From the NCBI GenBank assembly GCA_025057155.1, contig JANWYD010000009.1:124001-188000 (forward strand): 64,000 nucleotides of DNA. The letters are read 5' to 3'. This document shows, piece by piece, positions 53,360-62,563 of the stretch (its first letter is position 1; every line of letters starts with the position of its first letter). The notes under the pieces are model-generated. The model worked only from the letters and a program-made list of their open reading frames with translations. It was not told the origin of the DNA and searched no databases. Source of the stretch: Chloroflexaceae bacterium. Its GTDB lineage: Bacteria > Chloroflexota > Chloroflexia > Chloroflexales > Chloroflexaceae. Made by a program: the position numbers and the translations under genes.

Positions 53360-55342
53360 TCATACGCCTTCGGTCGGCAACACCACCCGTAAGCGCCATC
53401 CGCCGCCGGGCAACGGTCCGGCCTCCATCCCGCCGTTGAGGGCCTCGGCCCGCTCACGCAGGCCCACCAACCCGAAACGCTCGCCCGATCCCGGTCGAAA
53501 CGCCGGGGGCGCCGCGTCGCCAGAGTCGTCATTCGTGACCGTGACCGTGATATAGCCTCCCTGGATCACAACCTGCGCCTCGATCCGGGTGGCGCGGCTG
53601 TGCTTGCGAGCGTTGGTCACGCCCTCCTGCACCGCGCGGTAAACGGTGCAGGCCAGCGCGTCCGGCAGGTTCTCAAGCTCACTGTCGAGCATCAGCGTCA
53701 CCTGCGGCGGCGCCACCGCCGACGCTGCCAGTTCCCCCAGCGCCTGCGGCAGCTCCTTGCCTCGCACCGGCAGTTCGGCATCGGCCACGGCCAGCATGCT
53801 GCGCCAGGCCAGACGTAACTGTTCGCGGCTCTCGCGCACCTGTTCCAGGGCCGCTTCGGCGTCTTCGGCTGCCAGATCCTCGGCCAGTTGCAGGTGCAAA
53901 TGCACCATCACCAGCCGCGATCCCAGATCATCATGCACCTCACGGGCCAGTCGCGCTCGCTCAGCCGCCACCGCCAGCATACGCGCCTCGGCCATCTGCT
54001 GCTCAATTTCCGCGCTCAACAGCGCCAGACGCAACTCCGCCTGCTTGCGCCGCTCGAGTTGCCGGCGGGCCAGCAGCAACGGTCCGCCGACCGCCGCCGC
54101 CGTCACCGCACCGATCAGCAGGGCGTTATGATCGAACCGCTCCGGTCCCCAGTATGCTGCAAGCGTGGTGATCCCCACCAGCAAGGCCGCCAGGTGCAGC
54201 ACGATCTGGCGCACCGGCAGCCGCACCGCCACCTGCCAGAGCACCAGCAAGAGTCCCAGCAAGGGTGTGAGGGTGTGGGCAAGTTGCGCCAGCGCCAGGA
54301 TGGCCACCGACTGCGCCGCCAGACCCACCTGGATCAGCCACAGATGCGTGATGCGCTGGGTGGTCACGTAGGCGAGCATCAATACCGCCGCCCATACCAG
54401 AAGCATCTTGAATGATCCCGGCGCCAGTGGCCGTTCCAGCGCGGCGGAGCTGATCGTCAGAGCCAGAAAGACCCCCGGCAACACCCACGTGAGCACCCGG
54501 TTCAGCGGCCGCGCGATCACCGGTTCATCAGACGGAAGAACATGCTCCAGCGACGGGACGCCGGCAGGCGGCTCGGCCGCGCCCTGGCGCAACGTCGCCA
54601 CCGTGGCTCGCAGGCGTTCCAGCGCGCTGGCGGCGGCGGCCCGCGTCTGGCTCACTGCCGCCTCAACCCGTGAGAGGTTGCTCTGCGCCTGCGCCAGCGC
54701 CGCCGCCACACTCTGCTCAGTGCGGGCGAGGGCCGTCTGCACTTCATCAATGATCGTCTGCGCGAGCCGGTGGCGCTCCTCCAGCATGATGCGTTGCTGC
54801 ATCTCCCGCAGGCCCGCGGCCAGCGCATCGTAGCGCTGCTGCACCTGCTGTAACATGTGCTGCACCTGCTCGCTCCGGCGCTGCTGGCGCAGGTAGAAGA
54901 GCGCCGCGATGATCGCGCAGGTGGCTGGAAAGGCCAGCGCCAGGTTGCCCTGTAGCCAGTCTATCAGGTTCGCCGTGGCCACCAGCAGCATCCCGCTCCA
55001 GACCGCATAGGCTCCCACCGCGAAGGTAATCCATAGCCACGCCGGAAACAGGGCGATAGCCTGGAGCACCAGCGCCAGATACACATAATCGAGCAGCGGC
55101 GCGGGCGCCAGCGCCTGTGCCAGGGCCGTCAGCGCCACCTGCCCGAGCAAGAAGAGCACCTGTCCCCAGCGGGGCAACCGTCGCGCCGGAACGAAGGTCA
55201 CCGCGATCAGGCAGACGCCGCACAGCCCTGCCAGCGTCACCAGCCGCCAGGCGGCATAACTCTGCCCGAGGGCGCTTAGGGGCGCGCCAAGCAGCGCCAG
55301 CGTCACCACGCTCTGCACGGCAAACGGATAAGGCAGAGCCAT
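53360..55342 (-). CDS. Sensor histidine kinase with a duplicated, partly degenerate DHp domain
   Basis: A 660-residue membrane kinase (start at the ATG 55340-55342 behind GGAGG; an ATG 14 codons upstream has no such site). The N-terminal half has ~5 helices, then a coiled segment EERHRLAQTIIDEVQTAL (about residues 188-254) that follows the HisKA_3 pattern but has no His at the phosphorylation site. A second set of helices (285-425) leads to a proper HisKA_3 box ERARLAREVHDDLGSRLVMV (H470), then the ATPase with VQEGVTNARKHS (N box) and FGLVGLRERAEALNGG. So the chain looks like two kinase halves in tandem, the first lacking its catalytic domain. Coupled to the response regulator. Confidence 0.88.
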   Translation of the reverse strand: MALPYPFAVQSVVTLALLGAPLSALGQSYAAWRLVTLAGLCGVCLIAVTFVPARRLPRWGQVLFLLGQVALTALAQALAPAPLLDYVYLALVLQAIALFPAWLWITFAVGAYAVWSGMLLVATANLIDWLQGNLALAFPATCAIIAALFYLRQQRRSEQVQHMLQQVQQRYDALAAGLREMQQRIMLEERHRLAQTIIDEVQTALARTEQSVAAALAQAQSNLSRVEAAVSQTRAAAASALERLRATVATLRQGAAEPPAGVPSLEHVLPSDEPVIARPLNRVLTWVLPGVFLALTISSAALERPLAPGSFKMLLVWAAVLMLAYVTTQRITHLWLIQVGLAAQSVAILALAQLAHTLTPLLGLLLVLWQVAVRLPVRQIVLHLAALLVGITTLAAYWGPERFDHNALLIGAVTAAAVGGPLLLARRQLERRKQAELRLALLSAEIEQQMAEARMLAVAAERARLAREVHDDLGSRLVMVHLHLQLAEDLAAEDAEAALEQVRESREQLRLAWRSMLAVADAELPVRGKELPQALGELAASAVAPPQVTLMLDSELENLPDALACTVYRAVQEGVTNARKHSRATRIEAQVVIQGGYITVTVTNDDSGDAAPPAFRPGSGERFGLVGLRERAEALNGGMEAGPLPGGGWRLRVVLPTEGV

Positions 55343-55574
55343 TGTGGTGATAATCCTCCGTTGGGGCGATGCCTTTGCCTTCATGATTTTAGTGTAGCAC
55401 ACTCGTCTGTGCTCCCTGCGGCTGCGCCGCGCGCCAACGGGGCGCAGTCGGGTTGAGAGAAGGTCCGCAGCCCCCGTTGACCTGTGGTAGAATGCAGAGT
55501 GAGCAAACGCTCAGGTCTGCCGCGCCAGGCGCCTGAGCGTCTCTATGTGTCGCCATCGCTGGCGCTGAGGACGT

Positions 55575-57407
55575 ATGCTGCGTCACGATCTTCGCAACAT
55601 CGCTATTATTGCCCACGTCGATCACGGCAAAACCACCCTGGTTGACGCCATGCTCAAGCAGAGCCGCGTCTTCCGCGAGAATCAGGCCGTTGAGGAACGG
55701 GTGCTTGACTCCAACGCCCTCGAACGAGAGCGCGGGATTACCATTCTCTCCAAAACGACCGCCGTTACCTACCGGGGCACGAAGATCAACATTGTAGATA
55801 CGCCCGGCCACGCCGATTTCGGCGGCGAGGTGGAACGGGTGATGAATATGGTTGACGGCGTCCTGCTTCTGGTTGACGCCGTTGACGGCCCTATGCCGCA
55901 GACAAAGTTCGTGCTCCGCAAGGCCCTGCAGGCCGGCCACCGCGCCATTGTGGTGGTCAACAAGATTGACCGGCCCCAGGCGCGTCCCAACTGGGTCATC
56001 AATGAAACCTTCGACCTGTTTGTCGATCTCGGCGCCAGCGATGAACAGGCCGAATTCGCCACCATCTTCACCAATGCCCTGGCCGGTCACGCCGGCCGCT
56101 CGCCGCTCAAGCTGCACGACTCCCTCGAACCGCTCTTTGAGGCCATCCTTGACCGCATCCCGCCCCCTGAGGTTGATGTGAACGCCCCGGTCCAGTTCCT
56201 TGTGACCACCAGCGTCTATGACGATTACAAAGGCAAAATAGTTACGGGCCGGCTCAGTCGCGGCACGCTCAGCAAGGGGCAGGCCCTCGTGCGCATCGAT
56301 CGCCACGGTGCGATCCATCCCGCGCGCCTCAGCCAACTGTTCGTCTACAACGGCCTGGAACGTCAGGAGGTTGAGCTGGCCCAGGCCGGCGATATTATCG
56401 CCCTTGCCGGGATCGGCGACGCCAGCATCGGCGATACCATCGCCGACGCGCTCCAGCCCGAAGCTCTTCCCCCTATTAAGGTCGAGGAGCCGACGGTGCG
56501 CATGACCTTCGGCGTCAATACCAGCCCCTTCGCCGGTCGTGAAGGAACTTTCGTCACCTCGCGCAAGCTCCGCGAACGCCTCTACCAGGAGACCGAACGC
56601 GATGTGGCCCTGCGGGTCGAAGACACCGAGAGCCCCGATGTCTTTCTGGTCGCCGGACGTGGCGAACTACACCTCGGCATTCTGATCGAAACTATGCGCC
56701 GCGAAGGCTACGAGTTCCAGGTCTCTCGCCCTGAAGTGATACTCCATGAGGACGAGCACGGGAATCGCCTGGAACCGATTGAACTGGTTGAAATCGAGGT
56801 GGCCGCTGATTACCAGGGCGTGGTGGTCGAACTGCTCGGCAAACGCCAGGGCGAGATGCGCGATATGCACGTCCGTGATGATGGCAGCGTGCATTATGTC
56901 TATCTCGTGCCGACCCGCGGTTTGCTCGGCTTCCGCCAGCTTTTTCTCAGCGCCACTCGCGGCACCGGCGTGCTCAATAGTCTGTTTTACGGCTACGCGC
57001 CCTTCAGGGGTGAGATCGCCGCGCGTGAAAATGGCTCGCTCATCGCCTCCGAAAGTGGCGTCGTCACCACCTACGGCATCAACCAGGTACAGGATCGCGG
57101 CGTCTTCTTCGTTACCCCCGGCCAGGAAGTGTATGCGGGCATGGTGGTCGGCCAGCATATCCGCGACGTAGACCTCGAGGTCAACGTCTGCAAGGAAAAG
57201 CACCTCACCAACATGCGCAATAACAGGGGCGCCGAGAATATCCGCCTTGAGGCCCCGCGCACCCTCTCCCTTGACGACGCCATCGAGTATATCGGCGACG
57301 ACGAACTGGTCGAGGTCACCCCTAAGGGCTGGCGACTGCGGAAAAAGCTGCTCAGCGCCGACGAACGGCGTCGCGAAAAGAAGAAGCGCGACCTCTCCCC
57401 GGCCTGA
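55575..57407 (+). CDS. typA: Translational GTPase TypA/BipA
   Basis: A 610-residue ribosome-associated GTPase that helps in 50S assembly and stress adaptation. G-motifs: [16 protein letters not shown] (G1), [10 protein letters not shown] (G2), [17 protein letters not shown] (G3), [14 protein letters not shown] (G4) and TNAL in a later loop. EF-G-like domains follow, with the BipA-specific C-terminal region ([20 protein letters not shown] then [14 protein letters not shown]). Length fits the family (~605-615). It stands between the divergently transcribed kinase and the sigma factor. Confidence 0.97.
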   Translation: MLRHDLRNIAIIAHVDHGKTTLVDAMLKQSRVFRENQAVEERVLDSNALERERGITILSKTTAVTYRGTKINIVDTPGHADFGGEVERVMNMVDGVLLLVDAVDGPMPQTKFVLRKALQAGHRAIVVVNKIDRPQARPNWVINETFDLFVDLGASDEQAEFATIFTNALAGHAGRSPLKLHDSLEPLFEAILDRIPPPEVDVNAPVQFLVTTSVYDDYKGKIVTGRLSRGTLSKGQALVRIDRHGAIHPARLSQLFVYNGLERQEVELAQAGDIIALAGIGDASIGDTIADALQPEALPPIKVEEPTVRMTFGVNTSPFAGREGTFVTSRKLRERLYQETERDVALRVEDTESPDVFLVAGRGELHLGILIETMRREGYEFQVSRPEVILHEDEHGNRLEPIELVEIEVAADYQGVVVELLGKRQGEMRDMHVRDDGSVHYVYLVPTRGLLGFRQLFLSATRGTGVLNSLFYGYAPFRGEIAARENGSLIASESGVVTTYGINQVQDRGVFFVTPGQEVYAGMVVGQHIRDVDLEVNVCKEKHLTNMRNNRGAENIRLEAPRTLSLDDAIEYIGDDELVEVTPKGWRLRKKLLSADERRREKKKRDLSPA

Positions 57408-57671
57408 GCGGCAAGGACGATGCGCGAACCGCCCCTACCCGCGAGGGGCACAATCCAAAATCCGCAGCGTTCCTTCTCTCATCCTCTTCTCATCCAGACC
57501 TAACCCCATTCTTAGCCCTCTGGTCTATACTACCCTTCTGACGTCCCCCGGGAGCACCCCGACTCCCGCTGGCTCTCGTCCCCACGAGGATCACCTCTGT
57601 TAACGGGACAAGCAACTCGTTCGTCTGGTTCGGTCGCAGCCCGAACAACGAACCTGAAAGGGGAGCGACCC
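57408..57671. other. Spacer and long leader of the sigma factor gene
   Basis: Contains a heptad tract (CAATCCAAAATCCGCAG, 57451-57467), a TATACT box (57526-57531) without a clear -35, and ~140 bp of leader with a GGTTCGGTCGCAGCCCGAAC hairpin before the start. No gene. Confidence 0.5.
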
Positions 57672-58613
57672 ATGACCAATCCGGCGGTTATCAGCCCCGG
57701 TGCTACCGACTCAATCATTCTATATCTCAACGAGATCGGTGACGAGCCGCTCTTGACCTTTGATCAGGAACAGGCCCTGGCCCGCGCGATGGCCGAGGGC
57801 CTGGAAGCGGCCAACCGTCTCGCAGCCGAGCCACACCTGCCCGTCGCCGAGCGCCGGCGTCTGGAGCAGCAGGTCGCCGCGGGCGAGCGGGCGCGAGCTC
57901 AGTTGATCAATTCTAACCTGCGCCTGGTGGTTAGCATCGCGCGTCGCTACCAGGGGCACGGGCTGAGCCTGCTGGATCTGATCCAGGAGGGCAGCCTGGG
58001 TTTGATGCGCGCCGTAGATAAGTTCGATCCCAGCCGTGGCCTGAAGTTCTCAACCTACGCCACCTACTGGATCCGCCAGAGCGTTGGGCGGGCTATCGCC
58101 GATCACGGGCGCACGGTGCGTCTGCCGGTGCATCTGGGCGAGCGGCTCTCGCGGCTCGCTCGCGTGCGCCAGCAGTTGATCCAGCGTCTCGACCGCGAAC
58201 CGACGCCGGAAGAGGTCGCCAGCGAGGCTGGCCTCACCCCTGAGCAGGTGACGCGCGCCGAGCAGGCCGCGCTGACCCCGGCGTCGCTTGACGAAGCGCA
58301 CACCGAGGACGGCACCGGCACGCTGGCTGAGGTGATCTCCGATCCGCTGCAGCCCTCCCCGCTCGATGAGGTGTCGCACACGTTGCTGCGCGACGATCTG
58401 AGCGAGGCGATGTCGCACCTGACGCCTCGCGAGCGCCACATCCTCTGCCTGCGCTACGGGCTGCACGGCGAGCCGGCGCTGACCCTTGAGCAGATCGGCC
58501 AGCGCCTCAACCTGACCCGCGAGCGCGTGCGGCAACTTGAGAGCGAGGCCCTCAAGAAGTTGCGCGACCCGCTGCTGGGTCGCCGGCTGCATGGTTACTT
58601 TGAAGAGGCGTAG
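57672..58613 (+). CDS. RNA polymerase sigma factor, sigma-70 family (group 2-like)
   Basis: A 313-residue sigma factor without the long region 1.1 and non-conserved insert of RpoD. Region 1.2 is DSIILYLNEIGDEPLLTFDQ; region 2 is NLRLVVSIARRYQGHGLSLL, DLIQEGSLGLMRAVDKFD and KFSTYATYWIRQSVGRAI (-10 recognition); region 3 and region 4.2 (LTLEQIGQRLNLTRERVRQL) are complete. RBS AAAGGGGAGCG precedes the ATG. The recognition helices are close to RpoD, so it should read similar promoters. Probably a secondary (stress or stationary) sigma factor. Its 3' end overlaps the convergent TPR gene by 19 bases. Confidence 0.93.
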   Translation: MTNPAVISPGATDSIILYLNEIGDEPLLTFDQEQALARAMAEGLEAANRLAAEPHLPVAERRRLEQQVAAGERARAQLINSNLRLVVSIARRYQGHGLSLLDLIQEGSLGLMRAVDKFDPSRGLKFSTYATYWIRQSVGRAIADHGRTVRLPVHLGERLSRLARVRQQLIQRLDREPTPEEVASEAGLTPEQVTRAEQAALTPASLDEAHTEDGTGTLAEVISDPLQPSPLDEVSHTLLRDDLSEAMSHLTPRERHILCLRYGLHGEPALTLEQIGQRLNLTRERVRQLESEALKKLRDPLLGRRLHGYFEEA

Positions 58614-60103
58614 AGCGGCAACATGCCCAGCGCCAGTTCCGCTCTCCGGCGCCAGTCAGAGGCAGGCGCCAGATCGGCAGCGCGGATAAGCGCGGTGCGC
58701 GCGTTCTCCGCGTCGCCGAGGTTCGCCAGTGCTGCTCCGAGGTAATACAACGCGGCGGGGCCGCCGCCGGTTTGCTGGGCCGCGCGGGCGGCTTCCGCCG
58801 CGCTCGCGAACTGGCCACAGTGGTAGCGATGGGCGGCCAGCACGGTCAGGGCCTCTGGATTGCCGGCTGACCTGGTTGCAGCCGTTTCGGCGAACGACAA
58901 CCCCGTTTCACACAGTTCAAAGGTGGTGGCGAGGTGAAACTTCGCCGCCAGCAGCGCATAGCGGCCCTGGTCAGCCTGCGGGGCCAGGGCCACCGCGCGC
59001 CGGTAGGCCCGGCTGGCCTGATCATATTCGCGACGCGCGGCATACCAACTGGCCCAGGCCAGCGCCACGCCCGGATCATCGGGGCGCAGACGCGCAACGG
59101 CGTCAAGTTCATCGTGCGCTGCATCGCTGGCGTTATTCGTCAGATAGGTCAGCGCCAGCAGCGTGCGCGCTCGCGGGTCATCAGGGTGCGCCTCGACCAG
59201 GGCTTGCAGCCGTTTCAGGCCACCGCTGGCATCGCCAGCGCGCCATCGTGTATAGGCGGCGTAGGCCGCAGCGCCGAGAGCATCGGGGCCATGCGGATCA
59301 ACGCGCGTAAACTGCTCCTCGGCCAGACCATACAGACCCAGGTGCAGGTAAAACATGCCCAGGAGCTGGGGCCGCCCGGCTGGCGACGCGTCAAGCGCGG
59401 CCCGGAGTCGACGCGGACCGTCACCCGTCACGGGCAGCAAGGGGCTGATCAGCGGGTCGTTGCGCGCCAGGGGAACGGCCAGGGTCAGATCCTGGCGCGC
59501 AACTTCGGGAGCGCTGCCCGCGCGCAACGCAGCCAGGCGAAAGCGGGCGGCTTCGGCCCAGGCCGGCGGCAGCGGCTCCGCCAGGGCTGCCTGCATCCCG
59601 GCCATCGCCAGCAGGTACTCGCCTCGCCGCAAGGCTTCGTCGGCGGCCAGCAGGCGCGCCGGGGCGCGATAGGCGCACGCCTCGGCTGAGCGGCAATCCT
59701 CCGCCAGCGCCCAGGTGCGCGCCGCCAGATCGCTCCGCCCGGCGTCGGCGAGCGCCCGCCCCAGGTAGAGCAAGGCGCGCTGATAATCCACCGGCCCCAG
59801 GCCGCGCAACATTGCCGCGCGCAACTGGCGCTCGGCGGCGGCGTGCTCGCCGCGCAGCGCCCGCAGCATCCCCAGGCGCGCCTGCGCCTCGGGCAACGCC
59901 GGCGCCAGCGGAGTCAGGATCGCCAGCGCCTCATGGTAGCGCCCCGCAGCGAAGAGCCGGTCGGCGGACCGCAACCCGTCGCGATGGTCAGGACGCAGCG
60001 CCAGGACGAGCGCCGCGACCAGCAGCAGCAGCAGCAGCGCCGCCCGCGCGAGAAGCGTCACCACTGCCCGCCAGCGCCGGGGGAATGGTGCGAGGATGTC
60101 CAT
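58595..60103 (-). CDS. TPR-repeat membrane-anchored protein
   Basis: A 502-residue protein with an N-terminal membrane helix (residues ~17-37, LARAALLLLLLVAALVLALR) and then tandem tetratricopeptide-like helices across the rest (for example LFAAGRYHEALAILTPLAPA, ARTLLALTYLTNNASDAAHD, ASWYAARREYDQASRAYRRA). I place the start at the ATG at 60101-60103, just ahead of the helix. Such proteins are usually scaffolds; no catalytic domain is visible. The C-terminal codons overlap the convergent sigma gene. Confidence 0.82.
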   Translation of the reverse strand: MDILAPFPRRWRAVVTLLARAALLLLLLVAALVLALRPDHRDGLRSADRLFAAGRYHEALAILTPLAPALPEAQARLGMLRALRGEHAAAERQLRAAMLRGLGPVDYQRALLYLGRALADAGRSDLAARTWALAEDCRSAEACAYRAPARLLAADEALRRGEYLLAMAGMQAALAEPLPPAWAEAARFRLAALRAGSAPEVARQDLTLAVPLARNDPLISPLLPVTGDGPRRLRAALDASPAGRPQLLGMFYLHLGLYGLAEEQFTRVDPHGPDALGAAAYAAYTRWRAGDASGGLKRLQALVEAHPDDPRARTLLALTYLTNNASDAAHDELDAVARLRPDDPGVALAWASWYAARREYDQASRAYRRAVALAPQADQGRYALLAAKFHLATTFELCETGLSFAETAATRSAGNPEALTVLAAHRYHCGQFASAAEAARAAQQTGGGPAALYYLGAALANLGDAENARTALIRAADLAPASDWRRRAELALGMLPLYASSK

Positions 60104-60240
60104 CCTGCCGCTTTCAGAATCCACAAGACCTGGACGGAGAGGGCGTTCCCCCTTATGCCGGTCCCTGCGCAATACCCGGCACGCGCATAACCGCCAGCTT
60201 CACCTATCCGGCAATCGAAAATCCAAAACCCAAAATCGCA

Positions 60241-62088
60241 TTACCTTTCCCCGCGGGGCCAGAGCGCCCAGACAATCGCCGCCGCCGCCGCCATCCACGC
60301 GCGGCTCGCCTCCTTCTCGAAGCCACGGGTGCGCAACTGTACGCCGCCGAGGAACAGCCCCGTCGCCAGCATCCCCCCGGCGAGCCGGTCGCTCGAACGC
60401 TCCACGCGGCGGATGCCGCGCTCCAGACGCGACAGGTCCGAGCGCAGGAGAAGCTCTCCGCGATTGGCCGAACGGTAGTAGGCCTCCATCTGCCGGGGCA
60501 GTGAGAAAAGCAACTGCCCCAGGTCGCGCAATTCTTTCTGCGCCCGCTCGGCCCAGTTGACGCCGTTCCGTTCGCGCTCCAGCAACATCTGCGCGAAGGG
60601 GCGCAACTCGTGGAACAGGTTGATGTCCGGGCAGATCTCCGTCGCCAGACCGGCGACCATGCTCAGGGCCCGCCCGAAGTACAGCAGATCCTGCGGGATC
60701 TGGAAGGGCAGATCGTAGAGAATATCCTTGGTTTCATCGAAGATCGCCTCGACATCAATACTGGTCATCTCACGCATGGTGCGATTGTAGGAGTGGCGCA
60801 GCATAATCTGCATGGCCTGGACAATCTGGCGGCGATCAGCGCCGGGGAGGATCATGTTCAATCGATCCAGCGCGTCAACGATCCGCTCGGCGTCATTCAT
60901 CGCCAGGCCCAGCACCCCGCTGCGCACGATGTCCATCGTCTGCGGCGGCAGCGCACCGACCATGCCAAAATCCACAAAGATCAGAGTGAAGGGCCGCCCT
61001 GGCGCCGCGGCATGCGCCTCGGCATCGCCAAAGAGGTGCCCGTCAGGGAGCACGCCGTTCCCGTTGGGGACGTTCGCCGGGGACTTGCCGTTGGTAAAGA
61101 CGCCGTAGTTGACTGGCAGTTCGGGATCCACGCGCACGAACAGGTTCCCTGGATGGGGATCGGCATGAAAGAAGCCATCAATGAAAAACTGCTTCAAATA
61201 GCAGTTGTTCAGCCGCGCAGCCAGTTCCACCCGGCTGACCCCCAGCGCGTCCAGCGTTCGCAGATCGGTGATCTTGATGCCGCTGATGCGTTCCATCACC
61301 AGCACGCGCCTGGTGGTCAGTTCCAGGATCGGCTCGGGAAAATAGATCCCGTAGACCCCGGCGAAGTTCTTGCGGAACGTGGCCGCGTTACGCCCTTCTT
61401 CCACATAGTCCAGTTCGAGCATCAGGACTCTGGAGAACTCGGCCAGGAGCGCCTCCAGGTCGGCGCGACGGCGGATCGGGGGGTAGTTCTTGATGAGCCG
61501 GATAACCCAGGAGACCGCGCTCAGATCCACCTTGATGATCTGTTCGATGAAGGGGCGTTGCACCTTGATGGCTACGTCGCGCCCGTCATGAAGGGTAGCG
61601 AAGTGCACCTGGCCAAGCGAAGCGGCGGCAACGGTCTCCTCCTCAAAGCGCAGGAACAACTCGCTTGGCGGCGCGCCGAGTTCTTCGATAATCACCTGCA
61701 GCACGTGACTGGCCGGCGCCGGCGGCACCTCGTCCTGCAGCCCGGCCAGCTCCCGGCGCACCACTTCCGGCACAACATCGGCGCGCGAGGAGAGAAACTG
61801 GCCGAGCTTGATCTGCATCCCGCCCAGTTCTATGGCCAGCTTGCGAAAATCACGGGCCAGACGCCGCCAGCGGCGGTTGGCGCTGCGCCGTACCAGCCAG
61901 CGCAGTACACCAATCTGGCCCAGAAAAATGTCCCAGACAAAAACATGAATGACGACCCGAAGGAAGTATGCGGAAACGCGCAAAAATCGCTTGCGCGCGT
62001 GAAACGACGGCGTTGCGCCAGAGCGGGGGGCGCCATCTCGATCAGGCATAGTTACAGTCACGCCAGAAGACCGCGTATCTTGCGTCAT
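60241..62088 (-). CDS. ABC1/UbiB-family atypical kinase
   Basis: A 615-residue protein of the UbiB/AarF/ADCK family. Family markers are KLGQFLSSRADVVPEVVRRE (the KxGQ motif), VAAASLGQVHFATLHDG (Ala-rich loop), VAIKVQRPFIEQI (Lys), FFHADPHPGNLFV and IFVDFGMVGALPP (catalytic Asp and metal site). Two hydrophobic segments lie at the C-terminus (WMAAAAAIVWALW is one). UbiB supports quinone biosynthesis in other bacteria; here a menaquinone-related role is an inference. An ATG 14 codons in (MPDRDGAP) is an alternative start. Confidence 0.92.
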   Translation of the reverse strand: MTQDTRSSGVTVTMPDRDGAPRSGATPSFHARKRFLRVSAYFLRVVIHVFVWDIFLGQIGVLRWLVRRSANRRWRRLARDFRKLAIELGGMQIKLGQFLSSRADVVPEVVRRELAGLQDEVPPAPASHVLQVIIEELGAPPSELFLRFEEETVAAASLGQVHFATLHDGRDVAIKVQRPFIEQIIKVDLSAVSWVIRLIKNYPPIRRRADLEALLAEFSRVLMLELDYVEEGRNAATFRKNFAGVYGIYFPEPILELTTRRVLVMERISGIKITDLRTLDALGVSRVELAARLNNCYLKQFFIDGFFHADPHPGNLFVRVDPELPVNYGVFTNGKSPANVPNGNGVLPDGHLFGDAEAHAAAPGRPFTLIFVDFGMVGALPPQTMDIVRSGVLGLAMNDAERIVDALDRLNMILPGADRRQIVQAMQIMLRHSYNRTMREMTSIDVEAIFDETKDILYDLPFQIPQDLLYFGRALSMVAGLATEICPDINLFHELRPFAQMLLERERNGVNWAERAQKELRDLGQLLFSLPRQMEAYYRSANRGELLLRSDLSRLERGIRRVERSSDRLAGGMLATGLFLGGVQLRTRGFEKEASRAWMAAAAAIVWALWPRGER

Positions 62089-62387
62089 ATTTGTCGTTGG
62101 TCGGTTGATACTCTCCAGGATTATACCAGAAACCCCGTGCCGACGATGACCCGCTTATGGGGAGAATCGGGACCGCTGAACTTGCGCCTGCGGCTGGCGA
62201 GCGCGGGATAGCGTTCACATCTACCGAAAACGTTCGCACCGCAGCGGGCGCGGAGGGCCTCAAAAAGCTAGCCTCTCCGCGCTTCCGCGCGCTCTGCGGG
62301 AAATCTGAACCCAGACGCCTGCGGCCTACCGTCCGCGCTCCGCCGCGCCCTCTGCGGCAAACCCGAGGCGGCGCTTTTCGGCCTGAG
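62089..62387. other. Spacer between divergent ubiB-like and ffh genes
   Basis: No gene. It carries the ubiB-like promoter (62120-62128) at one end. The middle has GC-rich imperfect direct repeats of the type CGCxCTCTGCGGxAAA (about 62287-62362). Confidence 0.55.
62120..62128 (-). promoter_or_regulatory. Extended -10 promoter for the UbiB-like gene
   Basis: On the minus strand TGGTATAAT is a perfect extended -10 (TGN-TATAAT), ~32 bp before the ATG at 62088. No good -35, as expected for this class. Confidence 0.6.
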
Positions 62388-62416
62388 TTGACTCCCTCCT
62401 GTCAAGCGGCTACAAT
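62388..62416 (+). promoter_or_regulatory. Promoter of ffh
   Basis: TTGACT (62388-62393) and TACAAT (62411-62416) are 17 bp apart. The transcript would carry a ~140-nt leader that includes a CTTTTTTTCTT pyrimidine run (62470-62480). Confidence 0.7.
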
Positions 62417-62563
62417 GTGACGGTAATCATCCTGCAGCAATTTCCAGAGCGTTCTTGCTCGCCAAGAATCCTTTTTTTCTTCCAATCGTTTTGTGACCGG
62501 CCGCCGTCTAGCCACGGCAACGCCGCATGGGATCTGAGCCCCGCCAGCACAAAGTGAACGCCA

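Noticed and set aside
53360-53400. Frameshift between kinase and response regulator
   Set aside because: The kinase stop and an upstream regulator ATG overlap as ATGA, which is normal coupling; both proteins are complete.
62388-62563. SRP RNA or other small RNA in the ffh leader
   Set aside because: No SRP RNA tetraloop domain (such as GGAA in an 8-bp stem) is evident; treated as an untranslated leader.
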